Positions 16,445 to 25,071 of a stretch of DNA of 43,857 nucleotides are shown in pieces (positions within the stretch are counted from its first letter, which is position 1; the number at the start of each line of letters is the position of its first letter). The stretch is taken from positions 1-43,857 of the forward strand of contig JAFZWW010000051.1 of assembly GCA_017617005.1 (NCBI GenBank), written 5' to 3'. This DNA is from Lachnospiraceae bacterium (GTDB lineage: Bacteria; Bacillota; Clostridia; Lachnospirales; Lachnospiraceae). Under the pieces are notes generated by a model. The model searched no databases. It worked only from the letters and a program-made list of their open reading frames with translations, and was not told where the DNA came from. The position numbers were made by a program, and so were the translations under genes.

Positions 16445-18523
16445 TTAACCGTAGTACAGATCATCCTGATCCATGAAGGAATCGACCGGCATTCCTGTCA
16501 GTCTTTCGATCATCCGAACCGTTGCGGTATCTTTCTCACCTACAAGGATATAGAAATAGTGGGATCCGGATGAATATGAGTTGTAGATCATCTCATAGCT
16601 GCACTGGATCTGAACCGCATAGTATCTCTGATTCATATAGTTTATTCCGTATGTATCGAAGTTCTTGTTGAACTCATCGAAGTAAACTGACATGAATTTC
16701 TGTACTTCGTCATACGTGAGTGTGTAGATCGCATTACCGTAATCATCCGTTATCTTCACGGACTCGGGATATCCGAGCAATCCGCAGTTGAGCCTGTAAT
16801 TGCTTTCCTTGTATCCTTCCGTCTTGGAGATCTCTTCCAGGAGATCCTTGTCGGCAATGCGGTAGCTTCTGAGGAAATCAAGTCCCGTATTTCTGTCGAC
16901 GTTAAAATATACCTGGGCATAATCGTAATACATCGACCATTCATCCAAAGGAAGCGGATTCTCGCGTCCGGTCACGGGATCATATGAATATGCCCTCGAG
17001 CCGTACTCGGGATCAAACTCTCCGAAATAGATCTTTTCGGCTCTCATGATCTTACCGGCAAGCTCCGCCGAAATCTCCACTTCGCCGGAATATATATCGT
17101 TATATGAAGCCTCGTCCCAGGTTATGCATCCGGGCATGCCTTCCACCGGTATAAAACCGTCTCCGTTGTCACTCCAGTAGTAATTGTTGATCCTCATGCG
17201 GACGGTTGCGGATGCAATATTGTTTTCGGGTACGATGTGATTATCGAAATTGATCACATCAAAAATGAAAACCGCAAGAATGATAAGTGTGGCGGCAATG
17301 CTCAGGATCATCTGACCGCGGTGCGCAAAGAAAGCCCTGAAGGATTTCTTCTGTATGATATCCATAACACCGAATGCAAGTGCGGAGAAACATGCCGCTA
17401 TAAATATGCACCAGCCGTAATTTCCGGAATATCCCACGATCTGATTTACCATAAATGCCGTATAGAGACCCGCAAGGATACTGCTTGCAAAACGGAGCAC
17501 GAATTTATATACCTTTCCGGATGTTCCGTTCTCCGCTTCCTCACTCTTTCTCGTAACATAGACCCTGTATCCGATAAGGATATTTGCGATGCAAATCACT
17601 ACGGTCAGTATGAAGCAGACCGTTCTCAGCGGCGTTGCAAATATTTCCGTCGCAGTTTCAGATCCCGCAGCAATGAGAAATCCGAAAGCGCAGCCCGAGA
17701 TCGGAGCCGAGATGCAGCTTATATCAAGATAATCTACAGCCGACCTCCAGAAATTCTGGAAATATGCTTCGCTCATGTAATAAACGATCAGATAGAACGC
17801 AGATGCTTCAAAGCCGAGGCAGACAAAATTCACTATTGCATTGAATATTGTTCCGGATATGGCCGTACAGAGAACGACCAGGTTATATATACAAAAGAAT
17901 GCAAATGCGGCTCCGGCCAGTGTCATGAGGAAATGTCCGAAAACCATCGACATAACACCGTATTTTCCGAGCTTTACAGCTATCTCTATGAAGGATATTG
18001 CGCCAAAGAAGAGAAAAGGAACAATCCACATAAGTAAACCGTTCGTATAGATGACCGCAAACATCTTTCCTCTTTTTACGGGAACCGAATTGATCATATC
18101 GGTCATGCGTTTGTTGAACAGATGCCTGAATCCGCCGAAGCCGACGATGACGGCTCCGACTGCCGCAACAACGAGCGCAAGCACTGCCAGATAGCCACAC
18201 AGGGTTTCTGCGGAATCACGGATCTGCCTTACCAGTTCCAGATAACTTAACTCGGGGTTATATCTGGGCTCGTACCTTGACAGTACAAAAAGTGTAAAGA
18301 AAGGTCCGCAGAAGAACTGTACTATTGAAGAAAGTACAAGCATCCATCTTCTGTGCCTGAAGTCCTCGAGCAGGAGACTCGTAAATGTTATGCCTGTATT
18401 TTTCGGAGTTTCGGGAGTTTTTACCACTTCCTTCTTTTCCGTATTCTGTGTGTTTTTTATCTCGCTGTTCATCTTTTCCGCCTCTGTTACGGGATTACTG
18501 TTTTGTGATTCCGGTGAAGTCAT
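16445..18523 (-). CDS. ABC-2-type permease with large extracytoplasmic C-terminal domain
   Basis: About 692 residues. A Ser/Asn/Lys-rich cytoplasmic N-terminus (about 50 residues) precedes two helices, a loop containing HLFNKRMTDMINSVPVKRGKM typical of Lachnospiraceae ABC permeases in antimicrobial-peptide-type operons, further helices to about residue 430, and then a soluble domain of 260 residues without helices, rich in Tyr and Asp, ending DQDDLYYG. This C-terminal region resembles DUF6449-type extensions. The ATG at 18521-18523 has GGAGG 9 bases upstream; an in-frame GTG at 18544 lacks a site. It overlaps the ATPase gene by 29 bases. With the ATPase and GntR regulator it should form an exporter or lipid-stress sensor; the substrate is not identifiable. 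Confidence 0.82.
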   Translation of the reverse strand: MTSPESQNSNPVTEAEKMNSEIKNTQNTEKKEVVKTPETPKNTGITFTSLLLEDFRHRRWMLVLSSIVQFFCGPFFTLFVLSRYEPRYNPELSYLELVRQIRDSAETLCGYLAVLALVVAAVGAVIVGFGGFRHLFNKRMTDMINSVPVKRGKMFAVIYTNGLLMWIVPFLFFGAISFIEIAVKLGKYGVMSMVFGHFLMTLAGAAFAFFCIYNLVVLCTAISGTIFNAIVNFVCLGFEASAFYLIVYYMSEAYFQNFWRSAVDYLDISCISAPISGCAFGFLIAAGSETATEIFATPLRTVCFILTVVICIANILIGYRVYVTRKSEEAENGTSGKVYKFVLRFASSILAGLYTAFMVNQIVGYSGNYGWCIFIAACFSALAFGVMDIIQKKSFRAFFAHRGQMILSIAATLIILAVFIFDVINFDNHIVPENNIASATVRMRINNYYWSDNGDGFIPVEGMPGCITWDEASYNDIYSGEVEISAELAGKIMRAEKIYFGEFDPEYGSRAYSYDPVTGRENPLPLDEWSMYYDYAQVYFNVDRNTGLDFLRSYRIADKDLLEEISKTEGYKESNYRLNCGLLGYPESVKITDDYGNAIYTLTYDEVQKFMSVYFDEFNKNFDTYGINYMNQRYYAVQIQCSYEMIYNSYSSGSHYFYILVGEKDTATVRMIERLTGMPVDSFMDQDDLYYG

Positions 18524-19403
18524 ATCCGAGCACCTCCGTTTCACTTATGAATATTTCCTCAAGAGTAAGAGGCAGAACCTCGTAGAAAACGGGAACCTGG
18601 GATGAGATCACCGTTTCGACCTCCGTGCGTCCTCCGCGGATGGTAAGCGTGACCAGCGAACCGCGGTGCTCTTCGGAGATAACCTTGAGATTGTTTCGTA
18701 CTGTCTCAAGCGATGCAGATTCCTTGAAGACTACCTGCACTTTATAGATACCGAGCTTCATATCCTCGAGATCCTTGGAAAGGATGACTCCGCCCTTGTG
18801 AAGAAGCCCGACATATTCGCATATGTCCTCGAGTTCTCTTAAGTTATGGGAAGCTATTACGGGAGTTATGCCCGCCTCCTCCATATCGTGTATGAAAAGT
18901 CTCTTGACGGCCTGCCTTACGACAGGATCAAGTCCGTCAAATGTCTCATCGCAGAGGATGTACTTGCATCCCGATGCGATGCCGAGCATTATGGCAAGCT
19001 GCTTTTTCATTCCCTTCGAAAAAGTCTGTATCCTGCGCTTCTTATCCAGAGAAAGACTTTCCATAAGATCCGAGAATCTCTCCATGGAGAAGGTCTCAGG
19101 ATACATGGTCCTGTAGAACTTTGCCATTTCCTCGGAATTTGATCCGGGATAATAATACTGGTCATCGGATATGAAAAACATCTTCTTTTTTGCTTCGGGA
19201 TTTTCATAAACGGGTTCTCCGTCCACGAGAATATCCCCTTCATCCGGCTTGCACACTCCGCAAATGCATCTCAGAAGCGTACTTTTTCCGGCTCCGTTTG
19301 TTCCGACAAGTCCGAAGACCTGTCCCTCGGGCATATCAAACGAAACTCCCGAAAGTGCATTTATATCTTCGTATTTTTTGCTTACGTTTTTTATCTCGAT
19401 CAT
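18495..19403 (-). CDS. ABC transporter ATP-binding protein (GntR-linked, YtrB/BcrA-like)
   Basis: 302-residue nucleotide-binding subunit. It begins MIEIKNVSKKYEDINALSG; Walker A is GTNGAGKST near residue 37. The signature is the degenerate FSKGMKKQ, common in this ABC-2 exporter subfamily. Walker B is KYILCDETFDGLDP, and the switch histidine is in IASHNLRELEDI. The C-terminal 80 residues form an accessory domain. The ATG at 19401-19403 is chosen over an upstream in-frame start because it overlaps the GntR stop codon (ATGA) and has GAGAGGG before it. It is translated between its regulator and its permease and should power that permease. Confidence 0.93.
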   Translation of the reverse strand: MIEIKNVSKKYEDINALSGVSFDMPEGQVFGLVGTNGAGKSTLLRCICGVCKPDEGDILVDGEPVYENPEAKKKMFFISDDQYYYPGSNSEEMAKFYRTMYPETFSMERFSDLMESLSLDKKRRIQTFSKGMKKQLAIMLGIASGCKYILCDETFDGLDPVVRQAVKRLFIHDMEEAGITPVIASHNLRELEDICEYVGLLHKGGVILSKDLEDMKLGIYKVQVVFKESASLETVRNNLKVISEEHRGSLVTLTIRGGRTEVETVISSQVPVFYEVLPLTLEEIFISETEVLGYDFTGITKQ

Positions 19404-19771
19404 CTTACATCCCTCTCGTATGCTTTTCTGACGCATTCAATAGCCTCATCAAGCCCAATGTCACAGGACCTGCTCTTCTGCGCCGCTGATCCCAGCTCTT
19501 CCAGAACCTCAGCTTTGAGGTTGTTCTTCCACTGGGACTCCTCGCTGACATAATTGCCGCGCCCGGTTATCGTGGTTATATAACCCTTTTCCTCAAGAGC
19601 GGCATATGCTCTCTGCACGGTATTGGGATTTACCGACAGATCGACGGCAAGGTTTCTTACGCTCGGCAGTCTTTCGCCCGGGACCAGGCCACCCTGCGCT
19701 ATCAGGTTCATTATCTTATCCGCGACCTGCTCGTTCAGCGGACGTTTGTCCCTGTAATCAAGTACTATCAT
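19400..19771 (-). CDS. GntR-family transcriptional regulator, YtrA subfamily
   Basis: A 123-residue repressor-type protein. The winged helix-turn-helix covers residues 10-75: PLNEQVADKIMNLIAQGGL, then PGERLPSVRNLAVDLSVNP and NTVQRAYAALEEKGYI are the standard GntR DNA-binding signature. The C-terminal tail of 45 residues is short, as in YtrA-type regulators that lack a ligand-binding domain and usually repress their own ABC operon. GGAGG lies 5 bases before the ATG. It heads the operon with the ATPase and permease. A palindrome overlaps its promoter, consistent with autoregulation. Confidence 0.93.
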   Translation of the reverse strand: MIVLDYRDKRPLNEQVADKIMNLIAQGGLVPGERLPSVRNLAVDLSVNPNTVQRAYAALEEKGYITTITGRGNYVSEESQWKNNLKAEVLEELGSAAQKSRSCDIGLDEAIECVRKAYERDVR

Positions 19772-19793
19772 CTCACCCTCCGATGTTACTGTG

Positions 19794-19825
19794 GTGTATT
19801 AAGACATTTAATATACTTATGACAA
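19794..19825 (-). promoter_or_regulatory. GntR operon promoter with overlapping palindromic operator
   Basis: On the minus strand TTGTCA (19820-19825), a 17-base spacer and TTAATA (19797-19802) make a plausible sigma-A promoter. Overlapping it, the plus strand reads GTGTATTAA-GACAT-TTAATATAC (19794-19816), an inverted repeat of the size expected for a YtrA-type dimer. Occupancy would cover the -10. Confidence 0.6.
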
Positions 19826-19852
19826 TAAAATAACACGGCCGAAAGGCCGTGT
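19823..19852 (-). terminator. Intrinsic terminator of the dlt operon
   Basis: On the minus strand an 8-pair perfect stem, ACACGGCC-TTTC-GGCCGTGT (19833-19852), is followed by the T-rich TATTTTATTG (19823-19832). It lies 15 bases after the dltC stop codon. Confidence 0.85.
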
Positions 19853-19867
19853 CAAGCGTGCCGGTAT

Positions 19868-20098
19868 TTATGCTCTGGACATTACATATTCCGCGAATTT
19901 TCCGGGAGTGTTGATCTCCTCCTTGGAAACTTCGGAAGGAGCGATCGAGATTCCGAAACGGCTCTCGACCTCAACGAGAAGATCGAGGTAAGCTATCGAA
20001 TCCAGAAGTCCCGACTCGAAGAGATCGACATCGGTTTCTTCAAGGACAACCTCGTCATCGCATATTTCCGCAAGCAGCTGCAGTATTTTTTCTTTCAT
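19868..20098 (-). CDS. dltC: D-alanyl carrier protein
   Basis: A 76-residue acyl-carrier-type protein that carries D-alanine on a phosphopantetheine arm. The attachment serine is in FESGLLDSIAYLDLLVEVE (about residue 34). The local sequence is the DltC form (D-S-I/L/M-x-x) and the length is normal. The ATG has GGAGG 8 bases upstream. It is the last gene of the dlt run, 47 bases after dltA, and is followed by a clear terminator. DltA loads it with D-Ala-AMP, and DltB/DltD pass the alanine to teichoic acid outside the membrane. Confidence 0.92.
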   Translation of the reverse strand: MKEKILQLLAEICDDEVVLEETDVDLFESGLLDSIAYLDLLVEVESRFGISIAPSEVSKEEINTPGKFAEYVMSRA

Positions 20099-20145
20099 CC
20101 GAAAAACCTCCGTACAAGATCATATGAAACGAGTACATTATCACT

Positions 20146-21669
20146 CTATTTTTTCAGAGATGCAAGCAGTGCTCTTCTGTCTGTCTTTCCGTTGCCCGTC
20201 ATCGGCAGTTCCTCGAAAAAGAGAAACTTCTTTGGGATCATATAATCGGGAAGAAAACTCTTTGCCTCGGCCCTGAGCTCCTGTCCCGCCTTAAATGCGC
20301 TCTCCGGCATCTTCTCGGGGATGATGCATGCGGTGAGGCTTACGATCTTGCCGTCTTTTTCATTCGGTATAACCGTCGCCTTTTCCACGCCGGTGAGCTT
20401 CATCAGGTTGTTCTCGATGTCCTCGAGCTCGATCCTGTATCCGTGGAGCTTGATCTGCAGGTCTATCCTGCCCTGGTAAAAGAGCATTCCGTCTTTCAGA
20501 TATCCCTTGTCTCCCGTGCGGTAGCCCCTTACCCCGTTTTCTTCAAAGAAAGCCTTCGCGCTCTGCTCGGGAAGATTCCTGTATCCGATGCTGACGGTGT
20601 CTCCGAGGATTATTATCTCGCCGCTCTCGCCTTCGGGAAGATCCTCGCCCTTTTCGTCACGTATCTTAAGTTCGCTTCCGGGCTTGATCCTGCCCACGGG
20701 AAGCGGATCGTATTCTTCACACACTTTATCCGTAACGGTCACATCGGTGATCGCAACCGTGCTCTCGGTGGGACCGTATGTATTGATGACCTCTGCCTTC
20801 GGGAATCTTTCGCGGAGTCTCTTTACGACCACGGGAGGAAGCGTCTCCCCGCAGAAAAGGAATCTCTTCATTTCGGGCAAAAGCTCCTGTGAAAATCTCT
20901 TGTCGGACAGGCACACTTCCGCAAAGGAAGGAGTGGATACCCAGATTCCCGCATTGCTCGAGCCCAGTGATTCCATAAGAAGTCCGATATCCGCCTGTAC
21001 CTTCTTGGGAAGAACATGGAGAGTTCCTCCGCTGTAAAGACACATATACAGATCCATCACGGACAGGTCAAAAGAAAACGGAGCCTGGTTCAAAAATACA
21101 GGCTTTTCGCCTTCGGATACTCCATCGCCCAGCCCCATTGCCCAGTGAATGAAATTATCGAGACATTCTCCGGTTATCTGTACTCCCTTGGGAGTTCCGG
21201 TACTTCCGGAGGTATAGATTATATAGCATACATCGGACCCCTTTATCGCTTTATCCGCGGAGATCATGTTTGAAGAGCCGGCGATGATACCCTCTATCTC
21301 AGAAAGCGTTACACACCCTTCGGGTCCCTCTTCGTCGCAGGGGCTTAAGATCATCTCGGGCTTCAGGTTATCGATTATTCCCCTGACCCTGTCGGAAGGA
21401 ACGGAGGTGTCGACGGGACAGTAACCTCTTCCCGACAAAAGAGAACCGAGAAAGCATACGATCATCATCGGATCCTTATGTCCGTAAACAACCACGGGAG
21501 TTGTGGTCTTAAGGTTCTCATCCATGTATGAGGCAAGGCTTTCCGCCTTATCCCACAGCTCTTTCCATGTAAGTTTTTTACATTCCCCGCCGGGGATCAT
21601 GTACTCATAAAATACTCCGTCCGGATCTTTCTCCGAATGCTGTTTAATCTTCTCAAGAAAATCAGTCAT
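20146..21669 (-). CDS. dltA: D-alanine-D-alanyl carrier protein ligase
   Basis: A 507-residue adenylation enzyme that activates D-alanine with ATP and loads DltC. The phosphate loop YIIYTSGSTGTPKG (about 150-163) is present. NTYGPTESTVA is the adenine-site motif. YRTGDKGYLKDG, then the hinge region GRIDLQIKLHGYRIELEDIE, are standard. The catalytic lysine is in MTGNGKTDRRAL near the end. FDLSVMDLYMCLYSGGTL and related stretches fit D-alanine adenylation rather than a generic peptide synthetase. Length equals that of known DltA. The start overlaps the stop codon of the DltD-like gene (ATGA), so translation is coupled. Confidence 0.95.
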   Translation of the reverse strand: MTDFLEKIKQHSEKDPDGVFYEYMIPGGECKKLTWKELWDKAESLASYMDENLKTTTPVVVYGHKDPMMIVCFLGSLLSGRGYCPVDTSVPSDRVRGIIDNLKPEMILSPCDEEGPEGCVTLSEIEGIIAGSSNMISADKAIKGSDVCYIIYTSGSTGTPKGVQITGECLDNFIHWAMGLGDGVSEGEKPVFLNQAPFSFDLSVMDLYMCLYSGGTLHVLPKKVQADIGLLMESLGSSNAGIWVSTPSFAEVCLSDKRFSQELLPEMKRFLFCGETLPPVVVKRLRERFPKAEVINTYGPTESTVAITDVTVTDKVCEEYDPLPVGRIKPGSELKIRDEKGEDLPEGESGEIIILGDTVSIGYRNLPEQSAKAFFEENGVRGYRTGDKGYLKDGMLFYQGRIDLQIKLHGYRIELEDIENNLMKLTGVEKATVIPNEKDGKIVSLTACIIPEKMPESAFKAGQELRAEAKSFLPDYMIPKKFLFFEELPMTGNGKTDRRALLASLKK

Positions 21670-22754
21670 GACTGCTCCAAAATAAAATTATATTCTTCAA
21701 GACCTTTTTCGGGCTTAATGTGATGCCAGTCGGCAAAGTCCTCTTTTTCGATACCGGATAATGAAGGATCGAAGGTTCCGCGAACGGTCACTCCGTACCT
21801 CGAAGCCATTTCCCTTAACCAGATTTCGGAAAGTTCGACTCCCTCGTACAGTTCGGAATCCGCGATATAGTCGTACAGCACCGGGTACATCGCCGGAAGA
21901 TAAAGCTCCACGGTAACACCTTCCTCCGTCAGATGCCTTACCATATTTTCAAACAACTCGGTATTAGTCGATGAAAGCGACGCAAATTCCACATCGAAAG
22001 CATCTACATGTCCGCTCTGTATAAGCTGGTTCACATCACCGTCCATCTTCGCGACCGAATCCCGTCCGAGGCAGGTATGTCTTCCGTCGGGAAGTATGCA
22101 GGGGATGGATTCCGATTCGGGCTCTGATATGCTGCGTATCTTTTCTTCTGCGGAACTCAGCGAATAATCCCAGCCCCATCTCTTAATATATTCCACTGAA
22201 GACTGGAAATAGGAAAATGATAAAAATTCCTTCCAGGAATCGTCCGTCTTTTCCTCATCAAGTATCTTTACGGCTTCGTCGTAAGGAACACCGGATGAGA
22301 GCGCCGCCTCAAACCTTCCGTACTCGGCGATGCTGTCGTGACGTCCCACTCCGTAATCCGTCCTGAGTATCCAGGGATCAACACAGATGACTACTCTTTC
22401 GGGAAGGTCTCCTTCCGCATCGAGAAGTCCGACCGCGGCAAGATCGTCCCAGAGATATGCTCCCGAAAGACCGATGACCTGATAATTATCGTATTCCCAG
22501 GGAATGTAAAGAACCGAGCTCGATCCGATGATGACCGTATCGGGATCCTTGGCATCCAGCAAGATCGTATGCAGGAGTCCTTCGTTGTAATCTCCCGGAC
22601 TTGCGACTATATCCCCTTCAAGGAGCCTGTCCGCCATCTCGGTGACCATATCGTCTCCGGCAATGTTTGCGGGATCCGCTATTCTGTTGATGCTTATGAC
22701 GATCCCATAGACGAATGCCGCCATGAGAACGCATTTAAAAATTAACTTCTTCAT
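21666..22754 (-). CDS. DltD-like exported SGNH-type protein of the dlt operon
   Basis: 362 residues. One N-terminal membrane anchor (about 3-20) precedes an extracytoplasmic domain. An SGNH block I is seen as VIIGSSSVLYI (about residues 76-86), with the nucleophile serine within GSSS. The Asp/His pair is probably in EDFADWHHIKPEKG near the C-terminus. Position between dltB and dltA, 3 bases after the dltB stop codon, strongly suggests the DltD role: moving D-alanine to teichoic acid or hydrolysing misplaced esters. The sequence is not close to classical DltD, so this is best described as a functional analogue. The ribosome site is weak (AAAGG directly before the ATG). Confidence 0.75.
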   Translation of the reverse strand: MKKLIFKCVLMAAFVYGIVISINRIADPANIAGDDMVTEMADRLLEGDIVASPGDYNEGLLHTILLDAKDPDTVIIGSSSVLYIPWEYDNYQVIGLSGAYLWDDLAAVGLLDAEGDLPERVVICVDPWILRTDYGVGRHDSIAEYGRFEAALSSGVPYDEAVKILDEEKTDDSWKEFLSFSYFQSSVEYIKRWGWDYSLSSAEEKIRSISEPESESIPCILPDGRHTCLGRDSVAKMDGDVNQLIQSGHVDAFDVEFASLSSTNTELFENMVRHLTEEGVTVELYLPAMYPVLYDYIADSELYEGVELSEIWLREMASRYGVTVRGTFDPSLSGIEKEDFADWHHIKPEKGLEEYNFILEQS

Positions 22755-22757
22755 CCT

Positions 22758-24284
22758 TTAGAAACCGAAATAAATAAACGATGAAACTCCGAACGCACCG
22801 AATCTTATTATCACAAACACAAGCGCAAAGTACAGGATCCATCTGACGATAAGAGGTCTCTTTGTGATCACGTTTTCATTGGAGATCTTGTGATATTCCC
22901 TGTAGTCCAGCACGAGCTGTATCATTATCAGGACCGCAACAACGATCAGCACATAAATACCGCCGAATTCTGTCCAGGCAAGATCCTTAAGCCTTCTTGC
23001 GGAGTCTATCGGATTTCCTCCGCGGAAGAAACTTGCGAGGAGCTTAAGTCCCGTAGGATAATCCGCCGCCCTGAAAAACAACATACCTATACTGAAGAAT
23101 ATATATGTCCTCACGGTCTGGAATGCGATCCATACCGGATTATCGTCCTTGATATGAAGCTTTGCTTTAAGCTTTTTGAACTGCGGTGCGAATGCCTGTC
23201 CCGTCACGATAACAAGGAAATACCACCAGCCTTCGCCGAATATGTATTTCCAGGAATCCCCGTGCCAGAGTCCCATTGCGGACCAGAGAACGAACAGAGC
23301 GGGGAAGGTCGCGATACGTGCTCCTTCTTTTCCGAAGCGGTCCTTGCACTTTGTCTTGAGTTTCTTAAACGGTCCGGTCTTCAAAAGAGGGAACAGAATA
23401 TAGTCATTGAGCCATGTGCCGAGAGCAATATGCCATCTCTGCCAGAACTCCTGTAGAGTTCTTGAAAAGAAAGGCGCTCTGAAGTTTTCGGTAAGCGTAA
23501 TCCCGAAGCACTCCGATATTCCGAGGACGATATCCATGCATCCGGAAAAGTCAAAATACAGCTGTACCGAGTAGATCATCGGCATGAGCAGTGCCCAGAG
23601 TCCGGGGAATTCCGCACTGTTTGAGAACATGCTGTCCACCGGGATCGAGAGTCTGTCCGCGACCACGAGCTTCTTGGCAAAGCCCCAGCCGCATCTTCTT
23701 ATTCCACGGGTCACGCGGTCGTAATCAAAACGGTGCTCTTCGAAAAGCTTCTTTCCGAGATCCTTGTAACGGCTCATGGGTCCCGATACCATCAGCGGAT
23801 AGTAGCACACGAAAAGAAGAACCTTGAACGGATTTTTTTCGATGTCCTTGTATCCCATATAGCAGTCGATCAGATAGGACAAAAGGCTCATCGTATAAAA
23901 GCTTATCGCAAGCGGTGCGGCTATGTGGATGTCGGGGAAGATACCGCCCCTGCCGAAAAGGCCGCCCACGGAATTGACGGTATGTACTCCGAGGTTCACG
24001 TACTTAAGGACCGCCAGGAATATGAGGTTTAAGAAAAGCGCTCCCAGGAACGCTCCTTTTTTCTTCTTTTTGTCGTCAGGGTATTTTTCGAAGACCGAAG
24101 TGGCCAGATATACCGCCATAACTGCGGCGACCATGTATATGAATGTGTAGGGTCTCGAATTAACAAAAAAGAAAACAAGGCTTCCTGCAAGAAGCCACAT
24201 CCATTGAAAACGTGTCGGAAGATACCAGTACACAAATAGAAGTACTGCGGTGAATATCAAGAATTTTACATCCGTGATTACCAT
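22758..24284 (-). CDS. dltB: MBOAT-family D-alanyl transferase DltB-like
   Basis: About 508 residues with some 11 membrane helices. It matches the membrane-bound O-acyltransferase fold: PLAISFYTMSLLSYLIDCYMG, then YYPLMVSGPMSRYKDLG, and RTLQEFWQRWHIALGTWLNDYI are conserved in DltB and AlgI. The invariant histidine is in SAMGLWHGDSWKY. In dlt systems it moves D-alanine across the membrane. The reading frame extends to 24362, but that would overlap the upstream terminator; the ATG at 24282-24284 lies 7 bases after TAGAAT and is chosen. No Shine-Dalgarno precedes it. The symbol rests on both family and operon context (dltA and dltC downstream). Confidence 0.9.
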   Translation of the reverse strand: MVITDVKFLIFTAVLLFVYWYLPTRFQWMWLLAGSLVFFFVNSRPYTFIYMVAAVMAVYLATSVFEKYPDDKKKKKGAFLGALFLNLIFLAVLKYVNLGVHTVNSVGGLFGRGGIFPDIHIAAPLAISFYTMSLLSYLIDCYMGYKDIEKNPFKVLLFVCYYPLMVSGPMSRYKDLGKKLFEEHRFDYDRVTRGIRRCGWGFAKKLVVADRLSIPVDSMFSNSAEFPGLWALLMPMIYSVQLYFDFSGCMDIVLGISECFGITLTENFRAPFFSRTLQEFWQRWHIALGTWLNDYILFPLLKTGPFKKLKTKCKDRFGKEGARIATFPALFVLWSAMGLWHGDSWKYIFGEGWWYFLVIVTGQAFAPQFKKLKAKLHIKDDNPVWIAFQTVRTYIFFSIGMLFFRAADYPTGLKLLASFFRGGNPIDSARRLKDLAWTEFGGIYVLIVVAVLIMIQLVLDYREYHKISNENVITKRPLIVRWILYFALVFVIIRFGAFGVSSFIYFGF

Positions 24285-24291
24285 AGAACCC

Positions 24292-24300
24292 ATTCTACCA
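24292..24300 (-). promoter_or_regulatory. dlt operon promoter, probably leaderless
   Basis: The minus strand reads TGG-TAGAAT-GGGTTCT-ATG: an extended -10 whose expected start site falls on or next to the A of the dltB ATG. It lies just after the response-regulator terminator. The same TGG-TAGAAT core occurs upstream of luxS. A matching -35 was not evident. Confidence 0.5.
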
Positions 24301-24323
24301 AAAATTTTCGGGTTTTTACACAG

Positions 24324-24359
24324 AAAAAATACCTTCCGTACACATTTATGCACGGAAGG
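24324..24359 (-). terminator. Terminator of the two-component operon
   Basis: On the minus strand CCTTCCGT (24352-24359) pairs with ACGGAAGG (24332-24339) around a 12-base loop, followed by TATTTTTT. It sits 16 bases after the response regulator stop codon. Confidence 0.8.
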
Positions 24360-24375
24360 CATCTGCCCGAATAAA

Positions 24376-25071
24376 TCAGATCTTGAATCTGTAACCTACG
24401 CCCCAGATAGTCTCGATATACTTCGAATCTCCGCTGACATCACCGAGCTTTTCGCGGATCTTCTTGATATGTACGGTTACTGTCGCGATATCACCGACGG
24501 ACTCCATTCCCCAGATGGTCCTGAAGAGGTCGTCCTTGGTATATACCTTGTTGGGATTCTCGGCAAGGTAGGCAAGAAGGTCGAATTCCTTGGTGGTAAA
24601 GATCTTCTCTTCGCCGTCTACAAACACCCTGCGGGCGGATTTGTCTATCTTGATGCCGTGGATCTCTATAAGGTCGTTATCATTCTTTTTGTTGCCGGCA
24701 CCGACAAGTCTTTCGTACTGTGCGAGATGAGCCTTGACTCTCGCAACAAGCTCGCCGGGAGAAAAAGGCTTGGTCAGATAATCGTCCGCACCGAGTCCGA
24801 GACCACGGATCTTGTCAATATCGTCCTTCTTTGCGGAGACCATGATGATCGGAATATCCTTTACGGCCCTTACCTTGCGGCAGACATCAAAGCCGTCGAT
24901 CCCGGGAAGCATCAGGTCGAGCACGATAAGATCGTAATCATTCTTTTCAGCTGCTTCGAGACCGGTATCACCGCGGTCATAACATTCAACCTCGAAATCA
25001 TTCATCTCAAGGTAATCTTTTTCAAGATCGGCTATTTCCTTTTCGTCCTCGATAATGAGAATCTTAGCCAT
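24376..25071 (-). CDS. OmpR/PhoB-family response regulator
   Basis: 231 residues. The receiver domain (1-118) has the acidic pocket IIEDE at 6-10, phospho-acceptor Asp52 in LIVLDLMLPG, the switch residue in IIMVSAK and Lys in YLTKPFSPGEL. The C-terminal winged helix (about 130-231) is of OmpR type (FTTKEFDLLAYLAENPNKV, then VGDIATVTVHIKKIREKL). The ATG has a strong AAGGAGG and overlaps the kinase gene by 8 bases. It is probably phosphorylated by that kinase. The dlt operon immediately downstream and the LtaS-like gene upstream are natural candidate targets, as in envelope-stress systems, though this is inference. Confidence 0.95.
   Translation of the reverse strand: MAKILIIEDEKEIADLEKDYLEMNDFEVECYDRGDTGLEAAEKNDYDLIVLDLMLPGIDGFDVCRKVRAVKDIPIIMVSAKKDDIDKIRGLGLGADDYLTKPFSPGELVARVKAHLAQYERLVGAGNKKNDNDLIEIHGIKIDKSARRVFVDGEEKIFTTKEFDLLAYLAENPNKVYTKDDLFRTIWGMESVGDIATVTVHIKKIREKLGDVSGDSKYIETIWGVGYRFKI

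Noticed and set aside
17237-18037. Long plus-strand open frame (266 codons)
   Set aside because: Lies entirely antisense to the ABC permease, whose hydrophobic helices and ribosome site are convincing; the plus product is a charged composition artefact without domains.
19827-19855. TTGACA-17-TATTTT promoter match on the minus strand
   Set aside because: The spacer is exactly the dltC terminator stem; TTGTCA-17-TTAATA downstream is a better GntR promoter.
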